DNA of 64,000 bases. Source: Alkalinema sp. FACHB-956 (lineage in GTDB: Bacteria > Cyanobacteriota > Cyanobacteriia > Leptolyngbyales > Leptolyngbyaceae). The translations under genes were made by a program, and so were the position numbers. Location: positions 1 through 64,000 of the forward strand of contig NZ_JACJRC010000014.1 in assembly GCF_014697025.1 (NCBI RefSeq), read 5' to 3'. Below are positions 45,918-55,059 of the stretch, piece after piece; within the stretch, counting starts at the first letter, position 1; every line of letters starts with the position of its first letter. The notes beneath the pieces are model-generated. The model worked only from the letters and a program-made list of their open reading frames with translations. It ran no database searches and had not been told where the DNA came from.

Positions 45918-46337
45918 ATGGATTTCGATCAAATTCCGTTAGATCAGCTAGATCAATTACCGCTTTACTATATCCCTCAGGATCCGCCCTATTTCCTGCT
46001 ATTCTGTGGCCTACTGGCAAGTCTGGTGTCCGGTCTAGCGTTTCAGGCAGTCCTTAAGCAAGATTTGGCGGATTGGAAAGCCAATCGTCAGACGCGGAGT
46101 ATCACGAGTTTACAAAGCTTGAATTTGCTAATGCCCTTTTTGGGGATGGCGATCGGGGCCAGCTTTTTCCTGTCCGCTGGGGTAGAAATTTTTGGGTTTC
46201 CTCCGGTGTTGGCCTACGCGATCGCGGTTCCGATGGCATTCTTTATTGGTTGGTTAGTCTGGCGACAGTTGGGTTCGATCCTACGGCAAATTGAAGAGGG
46301 TGGGTCAGCGGCGATCGACTTGGATTCGATTCGATAA
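45918..46337 (+). CDS. Small membrane protein downstream of the ABC1 kinase
   Basis: A 139-residue protein with three or four helices: YFLLFCGLLASLVSGLAFQAVL, LLMPFLGMAIGASFFLSAG and VLAYAIAVPMAFFIGWLVW. An acidic stretch at the N-terminus contains repeated PLDQLDQLP. It follows the ABC1 kinase by 35 bases and ends before a strong terminator, so it is probably in the same operon. No family recognised. Confidence 0.65.
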   Translation: MDFDQIPLDQLDQLPLYYIPQDPPYFLLFCGLLASLVSGLAFQAVLKQDLADWKANRQTRSITSLQSLNLLMPFLGMAIGASFFLSAGVEIFGFPPVLAYAIAVPMAFFIGWLVWRQLGSILRQIEEGGSAAIDLDSIR

Positions 46338-46377
46338 TTGTCCCATTGATAACGTTCTGAGAACTCACGCTTGCAAG

Positions 46378-46408
46378 CTCACCGATGGCTGACTAGGTGA
46401 GTTTTTTT
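46378..46408 (+). terminator. Terminator of the ABC1 kinase operon
   Basis: CTCACC (46378-46383) pairs with GGTGAG (46396-46401) over a 12-nt loop and is followed by a run of seven T. It lies about 40 bases after the small membrane protein gene, facing the convergent TPR gene. Confidence 0.8.
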
Positions 46409-46423
46409 GTGCCTAAATTCCCC

Positions 46424-47320
46424 TTACGGACTGATCGTCTGCAACTGTTGCAAAACCTGTGCTGTTTTATCGGCCCAGGATTGATTCTTTCGTTGCAGAT
46501 ATTGTTCTTTGGCAAATTGTAGAACCTGTTTCGCTTCGGAATATTTTTTCTGCTTGATCAGCGTCAAACCCGCCGCATAGTAGGCCGGGGTGTAATTGGA
46601 ATTCGCCTGGGTGGTTTTCCGAAACGCATCTAGGGCTTCCTCAAATTGCCCCTCGGAATAGAGCAAACTGCCCAGGCTGTACAGGGCTTCCGGATAGGTG
46701 GGGTTGAGTTGAATGGCTTTGCGAAAGGCCGCGATCGCGCCTCGGTTCCAGCGATCGCGCTGATAGGCCAAGCCCAGGTGGTAGTAGGGTTCCGGAGCCT
46801 GGGACGTAAATTCATTGGCTTTTTTGAAGGCTTCGATCGCGCCCGCATTGTCCCCCTGGAGCGCCAGTACCAGACCCAAGTTATAGTGGGCTATGCCCAG
46901 TTTTGGATCAAGTTTGAGAGCTTGCTGAAGATATTCCTTCGCCTGTTTTAAGTTATTTCCTTCCAGCAGAGCCGCCCCCAAATTCGCGTAGGTGGTGGGA
47001 AAGTTGGGATCAGCCACGATCGCGTTATAAAAAGCCGTCGCCGATTCCTGGAGCTTTCCCTGTTGGCGTAGGGCTAACCCCAGGTTGTACTGGGCCGGGA
47101 AAAATTGTGGATTGACTTGCGCTGCCCGCTGAAATTGCCCGACTGCATCGTCAACTTTACCCTGCTGAATCAGTTGTAAGCCTTGACTGACCAGCTCTTC
47201 AGCGGTTTCTGCTGCACGGGTTGGAGCGGAAGTCCCCAGTAGCACGATCGTTGTAGCCAGCATTGTAGCCAGTAACTTAGCCGTTGTAGCCAGCAATCCA
47301 GCAAAGCGAGGGTTAGCCAT
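46424..47320 (-). CDS. Exported TPR-repeat protein
   Basis: A 298-residue protein with a signal peptide (LLATMLATTIVLLGTSAPTRA, cleavage after about residue 36) and about seven TPR units from residue 40 on, with the classic AxxNLGxxLxxxG and ALxLDPxxxxAHYN spacing (for example FPAQYNLGLALRQQGKLQ, TTYANLGAALLEGNN). TPR arrays mediate protein contacts, here in the periplasm. It lies downstream of the TIR-SLOG gene on the same strand, 165 bases apart, so it could be cotranscribed but may be unrelated. Confidence 0.88.
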   Translation of the reverse strand: MANPRFAGLLATTAKLLATMLATTIVLLGTSAPTRAAETAEELVSQGLQLIQQGKVDDAVGQFQRAAQVNPQFFPAQYNLGLALRQQGKLQESATAFYNAIVADPNFPTTYANLGAALLEGNNLKQAKEYLQQALKLDPKLGIAHYNLGLVLALQGDNAGAIEAFKKANEFTSQAPEPYYHLGLAYQRDRWNRGAIAAFRKAIQLNPTYPEALYSLGSLLYSEGQFEEALDAFRKTTQANSNYTPAYYAAGLTLIKQKKYSEAKQVLQFAKEQYLQRKNQSWADKTAQVLQQLQTISP

Positions 47321-47484
47321 AGGAGAGAGTGATTAACAACTCAGCAATTTCAAGCGATCATCAGCCCACAAAGCTGGATCTTGGGTCAAAAATAGCACAT
47401 TCAGTTGAAATATCGAGTTGCAAACTGACGCATGGTGGCCAACCAATTTACTCGATCGGCCCCAGGAAATCCTAGGTAGGAATT

Positions 47485-48687
47485 TTATGGGTACGCAGTC
47501 CCCTTAGCCTCTGCCCCTTTCAGCATCGTTTTAGCGAAAATCACTTCATTCACAATATCCATCACATCGTTAATGACATCCTCAGCCGTCTCAGCCGTAT
47601 TAATATACTGATTCAAGGATTTAAACTTTTGCGGTGAAATCCTGCCCATAGGTTGCTGTTCCCAGGTTTGCAGCATTTCATCAAACACCCGCTTTGCATC
47701 ACCATTGGTACATACGATCGGAATCACAGGCAGCTTTTCCTGCAAAGCATACTGGTAGGTTTCATAGGTTCCTCCCACGCCCCCGATCAGAATCACCAAA
47801 TCCGATCGTCGCAGGCAATCCAACCATTCATTCACCCCCGGCTCCGTGTATTCCACCCGTCCCCCTCGAAAAACGGGCTGCTTGCCCTGGGGCACCATTT
47901 GCGTCAGCTTATCTGTCAGCCGCACTGGGGATTTTGACAGTGTCGCAGCATATTGCTCCGCTACAACATAATCGACCCCTTCCCAACCGCCAGTGATTAA
48001 ATTGTACTGGTGTTCTGCTAGCTTCTGCCCCAGGGTACGGGCGCACCAATTGACTTCATCCGGCAACTGAAAACTGCCTGTCCCAGCTACTAAAATCCTT
48101 TTTTGACTTCTGAGTTTTTGGGAATCTTCGTAAATTTGCTGGGTGAGCTGCTGAATAAAGGTGTCGAAATTTTGCGCCGGATCGATACTCAATTTATCTT
48201 GTACAAAATGGATGAATTCATCCACGTTAGTAGCAATCTCGGCAATTTTCTGAGCGACCTTCCCCAAGGCAGAAGACGATTCAGCCGCGATCGAACCCAT
48301 TAATTGCCCCAGTTGTTCCCCTTGTTGCTGCCAATACTGGATGTAGTCAATCCGGCCTGCCTTGGTGTAGATATTGGCATCGGACAGCACCACCGGAAAA
48401 ATCTTCTGGGCATAGTCCTTATGTTTCATCACTTCGATCGCTTCAAACATGCAATATTCCGATCGCAAGTATTTGTCGCTAATCACTAAAATCACATAAT
48501 TCCCGCGACCAATGTCCTGCATGAACTGTTCAATGCTTTGGCCCAGGGTTAAATGGTTGCGATCGCGAATCAGGTTGTATCCCATCGCAAGCAACGTCTG
48601 ACAAATGCGATCGACTAAAACTTCCCGTTGCTGGCCCAACTCACTTTTGTCATCTTTCCAGGCATAGGAGATATAAATCTGATTCAT
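47485..48687 (-). CDS. Fused TIR-SLOG protein (putative immune sensor/effector)
   Basis: A 400-residue soluble protein. Residues 1-125 are a TIR domain: IYISYAW at 4-10 (the typical FISY box), LTLGQSIEQFMQDIGRGNYVILVISDKYL, and EYCMFEAIEVM, where E82 matches the catalytic glutamate of NAD-cleaving TIRs. Residues 195-335 form a Rossmann-like SLOG/LOG-type domain: ILVAGTGSFQLP (198-209), TGGWEGVD (232-239) and the phosphate loop GGVGGT (302-307). A helical linker (135-195) joins them. TIR enzymes make cyclic ADP-ribose-like signals, and SLOG domains sense such nucleotides (as in Thoeris). Combining both in one chain suggests self-controlled signalling. The C-terminus is helical with no recognised effector. 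Confidence 0.85.
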   Translation of the reverse strand: MNQIYISYAWKDDKSELGQQREVLVDRICQTLLAMGYNLIRDRNHLTLGQSIEQFMQDIGRGNYVILVISDKYLRSEYCMFEAIEVMKHKDYAQKIFPVVLSDANIYTKAGRIDYIQYWQQQGEQLGQLMGSIAAESSSALGKVAQKIAEIATNVDEFIHFVQDKLSIDPAQNFDTFIQQLTQQIYEDSQKLRSQKRILVAGTGSFQLPDEVNWCARTLGQKLAEHQYNLITGGWEGVDYVVAEQYAATLSKSPVRLTDKLTQMVPQGKQPVFRGGRVEYTEPGVNEWLDCLRRSDLVILIGGVGGTYETYQYALQEKLPVIPIVCTNGDAKRVFDEMLQTWEQQPMGRISPQKFKSLNQYINTAETAEDVINDVMDIVNEVIFAKTMLKGAEAKGTAYP

Positions 48688-48763
48688 GGTTTGCGGCTCC
48701 CAGCAAAGTTTGTCAGTGCAAGACTTCCCAACTTTGTATTCCCCATTGCGTTCTCGGAATCCC

Positions 48764-49750
48764 CTAAAAAATCCAGAGCCACACCGGAATCATCAGCAAG
48801 AGGCCGATCGTACTAATCGCAATGCTGCTCGCGGCCAAATCCCGATCCATGTCATACTCCTCCGCCAGAATCAAACTTGCAAAGGCCGACGGCATCCCAG
48901 ACATCAGAACCAAGGCCAGCCGCGCATCACCCGATAATCCCAGGAGGCTAGTCCCGATGCCCACTAACCCTGGCAGTAGGATTATTTTGAGCATGACAGG
49001 CACCAATGCCTTCCGCAAACTGCTCCAGCCTTCCAGTAAGCCTAGGCGAATCCCCATTAACAGAAAGGAAGCTGGAACAACAAATAACAAGGAAGATTGA
49101 CTAAACAATTCGATCGGGGCCGGAAATTCTACCGATCGCGTGGAATAGCCGATCGCAAAGGCCCACAGGGAGGGAACGGTTAACAAATCCCGCAATAACG
49201 TCCAAGGGGAGTGATCGCTGTGAGTCTGGCCGTAATAGCTGGCAATCAGTACCCCAATACCATAGGTTCCAATCAAGTTTTGCGTCAGACTAAAAAAAAC
49301 GGCCCAACTATAATCCTGGGGATTAATAATCGCAGGCAGCAGCCCTAGGCCAACAAACCCCGTATTGCCCAGCATCGCCGCAATGATAAAACTGCCATAT
49401 TCCGCACTGGCAAAGCGCGGTAACTGACTAGCCCACCGTTGCCAAAAGGGCGCATCTTCCGTGACCTTTTCTGGCAATCGCGCCAGGATCTGTAAGGTCA
49501 CCCAAGCCATGAGCAACCCAAAGCCTAGCGTTGCGATCGTAATCACTGGAGCGAGGCCAATATCCCCCGACAGTTTGCTATGGCGAGCCAAATCAAAAAT
49601 CTGCCAGGGCACCCCAAACCAATACAACCCCCGGCCCAGCCAGTGGGATAAATCCTTGGGAAGCCAGCGCCAAATCAGCAGTCCCAGTCCCACCCATAGG
49701 ATGAGCGGAGAGTATGCCTGAACTAATGTATCAATCATGCAACGCGCCAA
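48764..49750 (-). CDS. AEC family transporter (auxin efflux carrier-like)
   Basis: A 328-residue membrane protein with about ten helices in two bundles of five. Family features are the gap-type segments MLGNTGFVGLGLLPAIINPQDY, FVVPASFLLMGIRLGLLEG and LPGLVGIGTSLLGLSGDARLALVLMSGMPSAFASLILAEEYD. The acidic start is missing, as in other bacterial members. It is 76 bases upstream of the TIR-SLOG gene on the same strand. Substrate unknown, probably small organic anions. Confidence 0.88.
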   Translation of the reverse strand: MARCMIDTLVQAYSPLILWVGLGLLIWRWLPKDLSHWLGRGLYWFGVPWQIFDLARHSKLSGDIGLAPVITIATLGFGLLMAWVTLQILARLPEKVTEDAPFWQRWASQLPRFASAEYGSFIIAAMLGNTGFVGLGLLPAIINPQDYSWAVFFSLTQNLIGTYGIGVLIASYYGQTHSDHSPWTLLRDLLTVPSLWAFAIGYSTRSVEFPAPIELFSQSSLLFVVPASFLLMGIRLGLLEGWSSLRKALVPVMLKIILLPGLVGIGTSLLGLSGDARLALVLMSGMPSAFASLILAEEYDMDRDLAASSIAISTIGLLLMIPVWLWIF

Positions 49751-49867
49751 TCATGCCTGTCCATCATACTGACCTTGTGCCCCCACTGATCAACGGCATT
49801 CAACCAGAAGGATCAAACTGGTTGCTATGGAACAATGGGGCGAGATCGCTGCGATCGCAGGCTACAC

Positions 49868-52120
49868 CTACTGCCAATTGGAAATTCGCCATTGATTATC
49901 TTGGCGCACCAACGTATATCTCAATCGCAGGTCATCGGTTTGAGATTCGGCCAATTGATTGTTTTGATAATACTTCCGAAACTCCCGCACGTTGGCGGTC
50001 ACGATCGCAGTATTGGGGTCACTGGCATTCATTTCCACATTTTCGATCTGCACCGCATGCTCATATTCCACATGGGCCGCATCCCGCTGGGCGGCGGCGG
50101 CTTCCCGCTGCCACTCACTTAACTTCGGATCAACCAGCACTTGGCTAAGCTGGTCAGCAGCATAGCCAGGCCCCATCGCAGCTCGCTTGGCTGTGAACCA
50201 CAATTCCAGCAGTTGTTTGGCGGTTTCTGGGGTCAGGTCGCCTTGGACGATGCCAGCAGTTGGACTGGGAGCTGCCGCGATCGACACACTGGGGGTTGGA
50301 GAGGGTGGCGCTTGTACCGTTTGTCGGGATAAACGACTCACCAAGAACCCCAACAGACCCACCCCCACTAACCCGATCGCCCAAGGCAACCAAGCTGGAA
50401 TGCGTTTTTTCCGAGGTTTGGGCTTGCCGATACGACGGGGTTGTCCACCTTCTCCATGAACAGGGACTTCCCGTTTGGCGCGGGGTGGGCGTGGCCCAGA
50501 CCCTCCACCAGTCGCGGCTGGTCGCTCATCCGGATGCGCAGATGTTCGAGGGCGTACCAAGGCGGTTCCACCGGCTGCCATCCCCGCGATCGCCAAGTCC
50601 GAACTACCGATTAACGACTCTTCCTCAGTTTCGAACGACGATCGACCCACCAGACCCGCCGCTGCCCCAGTGCCTACCCCGTTGTGCCCAGGATCCACTG
50701 GGGGATGGAGTCGAGCATTGGGTAACGGCTGCGATCGGGTGGGAACCATGGCAGATGGTGCAGGCGAATGGCCCGCCGCCGGTGCTTTTGCATTCCAGAG
50801 CGGTGCAGGTGCATTGAGGGACTCCCCTTCCGTGGGTAATTCTTCCAAATAGCCCTGCACTTGTCCGTCGGCAAAGTAATCCTTGAGGGAAACTCGCCGA
50901 GTGACTAAATCCCGAAAGTGGGGAAAGACTTCTTCCTGTAACCAGCGTTCTGCGTAGAGACAGAGCCCCGGTAACAAATCCGGTGCCCCTTGGGATTGCT
51001 CCCGGATGAAGGCTAACGGTTCATGTTCTTGACTGAGTTCCAGCACGCGGCTGGCCTCCTCTGTTTGCCCCAATAGGAGAGCACAGACGGCCTGCTCTAA
51101 ATGCACATCCTGTCGCCCACCGAGCTTCATCAGCATATGCTTAGCCCGCCGAATCAACGCAGGTTGATGCTCTGCAAATCCGCGAGCCAGCAAGGCATAC
51201 ACTGCCAGGTAAGTCGCCACGGCGGAGGGGCGTTTGGCTTCTTCTTCAAAGAGTACCTGCTGTTCTTCGGCGGTCAGGTAGTCCCGTAACTGCTGCACAA
51301 ACCGCAAAAAGTCATCAATACTAAGACCGGATTGATCATCCCCGTTTCCATCAATGCCGTTGCGCTCCCGCAACATATCCTGGAGCAGGGTAATCCCTTT
51401 CTTGCGATCGAGATGATTCTCATTGGGCTGCGATAAAAGTTCCAGAATGCGGTAGGGACGGAGTCGGAGCAGGTCGGATTGGATCTCGCCGCGCACACCT
51501 GCAAATAGCCCCTCCCGCAGGAGCAATTCCTGTCCCGTTTCTAGGGCTTCAGCCGCAGTTTCGTACTGCCCCTGTTGCCACTGTTCCCGCCCGAGTTCCA
51601 GGCAAGCCAGGGCGATCGTCAGCACAATATCGGCTAGGGCTACCTTAGGGTCACCAAATTGACCGGTTTTGAGGCTCGCATTACCGCTACTGAGGTAAGG
51701 CCGCCCCACTTTAAGAACCAGTTCGTACTCTCCTAGCTCTTGCAAAATCAAGAGCGCCCCGATCAAATGCTTTTCCGCAATGTCAATGTGGGGGGTGTGG
51801 GTTTCGCTGGCGGTCTCTGGACGGTGAACCGCAGCGCCTTCACTGATTTCTTCAACGGTCAGATTCAAGTCTGGATCGTAGGCAGTAGTGAGAAACCGGG
51901 CATCATAGGCTTGACGCTGGGCCGGATTGGAAAGCACTGCGTACCCTTCATCCAACAGCGCCCGTCGGGCCTCAACGGCTGTTTCTGAATATTCTCGCCG
52001 AGGCAGCTGGAGCGTGCGATCGTGGTGCGCCTGCTTCAACTGTTCAGCGGGAGCTTGGATGGGTAAACCAAGAATCCGATAATAATCGAGCGGAATACGC
52101 ACGTTGACTTTCCCCAGCAT
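49868..52120 (-). CDS. ftn2: Cell division protein ZipN/Ftn2 (ARC6-like)
   Basis: A 750-residue division factor, the cyanobacterial relative of plant ARC6, that tethers FtsZ to the membrane. It starts with a J-domain-like region (IPLDYYRILGLPIQAPAEQL, residues 9-75), without a clear HPD triad. A long helical TPR-like region follows (to about 450), then a Pro/Ala/Gly-rich disordered linker. There is one membrane helix, IPAWLPWAIGLVGVGLLGFLV, near residue 590. The C-terminal periplasmic IMS/DUF4101 domain shows LTPETAKQLLELWFTAKRAAMG and VTANVREFRKYY. Length is normal for the family. It is the largest intact gene in this part and appears monocistronic. Confidence 0.92.
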   Translation of the reverse strand: MLGKVNVRIPLDYYRILGLPIQAPAEQLKQAHHDRTLQLPRREYSETAVEARRALLDEGYAVLSNPAQRQAYDARFLTTAYDPDLNLTVEEISEGAAVHRPETASETHTPHIDIAEKHLIGALLILQELGEYELVLKVGRPYLSSGNASLKTGQFGDPKVALADIVLTIALACLELGREQWQQGQYETAAEALETGQELLLREGLFAGVRGEIQSDLLRLRPYRILELLSQPNENHLDRKKGITLLQDMLRERNGIDGNGDDQSGLSIDDFLRFVQQLRDYLTAEEQQVLFEEEAKRPSAVATYLAVYALLARGFAEHQPALIRRAKHMLMKLGGRQDVHLEQAVCALLLGQTEEASRVLELSQEHEPLAFIREQSQGAPDLLPGLCLYAERWLQEEVFPHFRDLVTRRVSLKDYFADGQVQGYLEELPTEGESLNAPAPLWNAKAPAAGHSPAPSAMVPTRSQPLPNARLHPPVDPGHNGVGTGAAAGLVGRSSFETEEESLIGSSDLAIAGMAAGGTALVRPRTSAHPDERPAATGGGSGPRPPRAKREVPVHGEGGQPRRIGKPKPRKKRIPAWLPWAIGLVGVGLLGFLVSRLSRQTVQAPPSPTPSVSIAAAPSPTAGIVQGDLTPETAKQLLELWFTAKRAAMGPGYAADQLSQVLVDPKLSEWQREAAAAQRDAAHVEYEHAVQIENVEMNASDPNTAIVTANVREFRKYYQNNQLAESQTDDLRLRYTLVRQDNQWRISNWQ

Positions 52121-52650
52121 TAACCAATGAGAGTGAATTATACCTAGGCGAGGATTCTACCCTGCAACTTTTACCTTGCAGCTTTCATATTGCAACTTTT
52201 ACCTTGCAACAATACCGCAACAGAGACGTATCACAGCATACCTAAAGACCTACAGGAAATTACGATCGCGAAACTGCTTTCGAAAACCGAATTTCTGAAT
52301 GATAGGGACTTGATACGGACTGTTGATGTGGACTGTGTAACCGCCGCCCAAGCCAAAAACAGATTAGAGCCATCATACTATTGTGGATGGCGGTTCTGCC
52401 GTTTACTCTAAATATCAGCCTCTCCCGTCATGTTCTAGGCAGAACCTAACGAACAGGGCATCGTCTCATCGGATATCTCAGCAATCTACACCTGACCCAA
52501 GAATCACCCTGATCACTCGGTGATTTACCGGGTAGGCTGTTATTCAGGATACTCAATTTCTGAAGTGATCAACCAACAATTCCCTAGGCATTGGAGTTAC
52601 ATCCTTGGTTGGGGTTCCCGGATGGGGGTACACGACTCACCGTAGATTGT
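52121..52650. other. Spacer left of the pdhA repeat array
   Basis: About 530 bases between ftn2 and the repeat array. The open frame at 52190-52411 lacks a good start and any family similarity and is not called. Inverted repeats of modest size occur but no named RNA is recognised. Confidence 0.35.
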
Positions 52651-52757
52651 CTTCTGCGTGCCTGGAGCTTTTGAGTATCTGGAGCTTCTGAGTCTTCTGC
52701 GCGTCTGGAGCTTACGTATCTGGAGCTTATAGGTATCTGGAGCTTATAAGTATCTGG
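52651..52757. repeat. Tandem array with core TCTGGAGCTT upstream of pdhA
   Basis: The core TATCTGGAGCTTA, with variable 3-8 base inserts, repeats about five or six times (52661, 52678, 52704, 52719, 52735 and a last partial at 52752). It ends about 115 bases before the pdhA start. Its AGCT palindromes could allow hairpins. It probably overlaps the promoter or leader of pdhA. Confidence 0.8.
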
Positions 52758-52872
52758 TTAACGTTGAGTTGCCCCCGAAGCCAGTGTATCCTGTTTGATC
52801 TTAAGCAACTCTGAACGGTATTTTAATTAAGTTACAGCGTGATAGGTCTTGCAGCGAGGATTAAACACACCC

Positions 52873-53904
52873 ATGGTTCAAGATAGAGCATTACCGACAA
52901 TCCCCACAACACCCGCTACCGTCACCCGCGAAGAAGGGCTGATGCTCTACGAAGACATGGTTCTTGGCCGCACCTTTGAAGACAAATGTGCAGAAATGTA
53001 CTATCGCGGCAAAATGTTTGGCTTCGTTCACCTTTATAACGGGCAAGAAGCGGTTTCCACCGGTGTGATTCGGGCGATGCGTCCGGGCGAAGATTATGTG
53101 TGCAGTACCTATCGGGATCACGTCCATGCCCTGAGCTGCGGGGTTCCCGCGCGGGAAGTCATGGCTGAATTGTTTGGTAAGGCAACGGGTTGCAGCAAGG
53201 GGCGTGGCGGTTCCATGCACTTGTTCTCAGCCCAGCATCGGTTGCTCGGTGGTTTTGCCTTCATCGGAGAAGGCATTCCGGTGGCCACGGGGGCCGCGTT
53301 CCAGTCCAAGTATCGCCGGGAAGTCATGGGCGATGCGTCAGCTGATCAAGTGACGGCCTGCTTCTTTGGAGATGGCACCAGCAACAATGGTCAGTTCTTT
53401 GAGTGCCTGAACATGGCAGCTCTCTGGAAACTTCCCATTTTGTTCGTAGTGGAAAATAATAAGTGGGCGATCGGGATGGCCCACGATCGCGCCAGTTCCC
53501 AGACGGAAATCTTCAAGAAAGCCAGTGTCTTTGGTATGGCGGGCTATGAAGTGGATGGCATGGATGTCTTGTCCGTGCGGGCGATCGCCCAGGAAGCGGT
53601 GGCACGGGCACGGGCTGGGGAAGGCCCCACGTTGATCGAATGCCTAACCTATCGTTTCCGGGGACACTCCTTGGCGGATCCAGATGAATTGAGATCGAAG
53701 GAAGAGAAAGATTCCTGGTTCTCCCGTGATCCCATTAAGAAGCTGGCCGCTTACATGATTGAGCAAAATCTGGCGACCCAGCCAGAACTCAAGGACATTG
53801 ATAAGAAGATCCAGGCCCATGTAGAGGATGCAGTAGAGTTTGCCCTCTCTAGCCCCGAACCCGATCCCAGCGAACTCTATAAGTACGTGTTTGCGGAAGA
53901 TTAA
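52873..53904 (+). CDS. pdhA: Pyruvate dehydrogenase E1 component, alpha subunit
   Basis: The alpha subunit of E1, 343 residues. The thiamine-diphosphate motif begins [12 protein letters not shown] and ends ENNKWAIGM. Other blocks are [49 protein letters not shown] and [14 protein letters not shown], the last with the phosphorylation-loop-like arginines. The start MVQDRALP at 52873 is the normal family start; a TTG at 52849 would add eight residues and is unlikely. pdhB is at 11685. A terminator follows at 53940. Confidence 0.95.
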   Translation: MVQDRALPTIPTTPATVTREEGLMLYEDMVLGRTFEDKCAEMYYRGKMFGFVHLYNGQEAVSTGVIRAMRPGEDYVCSTYRDHVHALSCGVPAREVMAELFGKATGCSKGRGGSMHLFSAQHRLLGGFAFIGEGIPVATGAAFQSKYRREVMGDASADQVTACFFGDGTSNNGQFFECLNMAALWKLPILFVVENNKWAIGMAHDRASSQTEIFKKASVFGMAGYEVDGMDVLSVRAIAQEAVARARAGEGPTLIECLTYRFRGHSLADPDELRSKEEKDSWFSRDPIKKLAAYMIEQNLATQPELKDIDKKIQAHVEDAVEFALSSPEPDPSELYKYVFAED

Positions 53905-53939
53905 AGGGCCTGTGGCTCAATGAACTGTTAAGGGTAGGC

Positions 53940-53964
53940 AAGGGTGGGCGATCGTCCACCCTTT
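53940..53964 (+). terminator. Terminator after pdhA
   Basis: AAGGGTGG (53940-53947) pairs with CCACCCTT (53956-53963), with loop GCGATCGT containing GCGATCG. It is followed by TTGGGTTT, a weak tail. It lies 36 bases after the pdhA stop. Confidence 0.65.
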
Positions 53965-54007
53965 GGGTTTGCGCTAACGGTTATGCGTTAAACGATAGGA
54001 GTCTGTC

Positions 54008-54115
54008 ATGTACGAGATTGGTCTTTCGAGTTGGCAAGATTGGGCCACCACGGGGGTATTTCTAGGAGTGTTGGGTGTCGTGGTGTGGCAAATTTTCACC
54101 CGTAGATCGCTGTAA
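54008..54115 (+). CDS. 35-residue single-helix membrane peptide
   Basis: A short gene encoding MYEIGLSSWQDWATTGVFLG and a further 15 residues, ending TRRSL. The hydrophobic stretch TTGVFLGVLGVVVWQIF would form one membrane helix, with a basic C-terminal end inside by the positive-inside rule. ATG 54008 is preceded by 'gataggagtctgtc', an excellent ribosome-binding site with 6-7 base spacing, which makes translation likely. It lies between pdhA and mazG. Cyanobacteria have many such small membrane proteins attached to photosynthetic or respiratory complexes, but no specific match is claimed. Confidence 0.7.
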   Translation: MYEIGLSSWQDWATTGVFLGVLGVVVWQIFTRRSL

Positions 54116-54128
54116 GGGTCATCTTGCC

Positions 54129-54947
54129 CTACTGCCCGAGCTGTTTCTTGGCTTGTTGCCAGAGGGCTTCCAGTTCTGCCAACGAGTAGCTTTCCAACGA
54201 TCGATCGACGGCCTGTTCCATCTGGCTGAGCCGCTGGATAAAGCGATCGTTCGTTCCCTGAAGCGCTTGCACGGGATCAAGCCCTTGCCAGCGGGCAATT
54301 TGCAAGAGGCTAAACAGCAGATCCCCCAGTTCAGATTCCTGCCGTTCCCGACTCTCGTGTTCGATCGCGTGGCGCAGTTCGTCGAGTTCTTCGTGGAATT
54401 TTTCCCAGACCCCGTCGATCGATTCCCACTCAAACCCCACCTTGGCCGCTTTCTTGGAAATTTTCATCGTGGCCGTCATGGGGGGGAGCGATCGGGCGTA
54501 ACGCTTCATCTTTTGGCTGAGCCGCGTTTCTTCCGGCTTTTCCGTGGCTTTAATGGCCTCCCAGTTACGATGCACCTCCTCGGCGTTCTCCACCGAGACT
54601 TCTCCAAACACGTGGGGATGGCGGCGGATCAGCTTTTCCGTAATCGTAGTGGCGACTAAAGCTAGATCAAATTGCTGATCATCCTTGGCCACTTGGGCTT
54701 GCAAAATCACCTGAAGCAGTAAATCCCCCAATTCATCGGCGATAGCGGTTTGATCCCCAGATTTCAGCGCATCCACCACTTCATAGGCTTCTTCCAAGAC
54801 ATAGGGAATCAGCGTGGTCTGCGTTTGCTCCAAATCCCAGGGACAGCCGCCCTCGGGGTTGCGTAACTGGGCTACGACTTCAATTAGGCGTTGCAGCGCT
54901 TCGAGAATTTGGGTTTGGGTCGCTGGAAAATCGGGTTGAATGGCCAT
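54129..54947 (-). CDS. mazG: Nucleoside triphosphate pyrophosphohydrolase MazG
   Basis: A 272-residue house-cleaning enzyme hydrolysing NTPs or dNTPs to monophosphates. Two MazG repeats are visible. The first has GGCPWDLEQTQTTLIPYVLEEAYEVVDAL with the EExYE metal site, followed by ADELGDLLLQVILQAQVA. The second has WEKFHEELDELRHA and ESELGDLLFSLLQIARW. Both have the ExxExxD pattern, so this is the tandem E. coli-type MazG. Length is normal. It converges on the small gene at 54008. Confidence 0.94.
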   Translation of the reverse strand: MAIQPDFPATQTQILEALQRLIEVVAQLRNPEGGCPWDLEQTQTTLIPYVLEEAYEVVDALKSGDQTAIADELGDLLLQVILQAQVAKDDQQFDLALVATTITEKLIRRHPHVFGEVSVENAEEVHRNWEAIKATEKPEETRLSQKMKRYARSLPPMTATMKISKKAAKVGFEWESIDGVWEKFHEELDELRHAIEHESRERQESELGDLLFSLLQIARWQGLDPVQALQGTNDRFIQRLSQMEQAVDRSLESYSLAELEALWQQAKKQLGQ

Positions 54948-55059
54948 AAAAATTCGGGTGCAACGGAGATAGGTGAGCTAGGGGCGATCGTACCGCGCAA
55001 AATCGCGCCGTTCACCAATGTAGTGGGTTAGGAATGTAGTGGGTTAGGAATGCAGTGGA

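Noticed and set aside
52190-52411. 73-residue open frame upstream of pdhA
   Set aside because: Weak start and no protein-like pattern; probably spacer.
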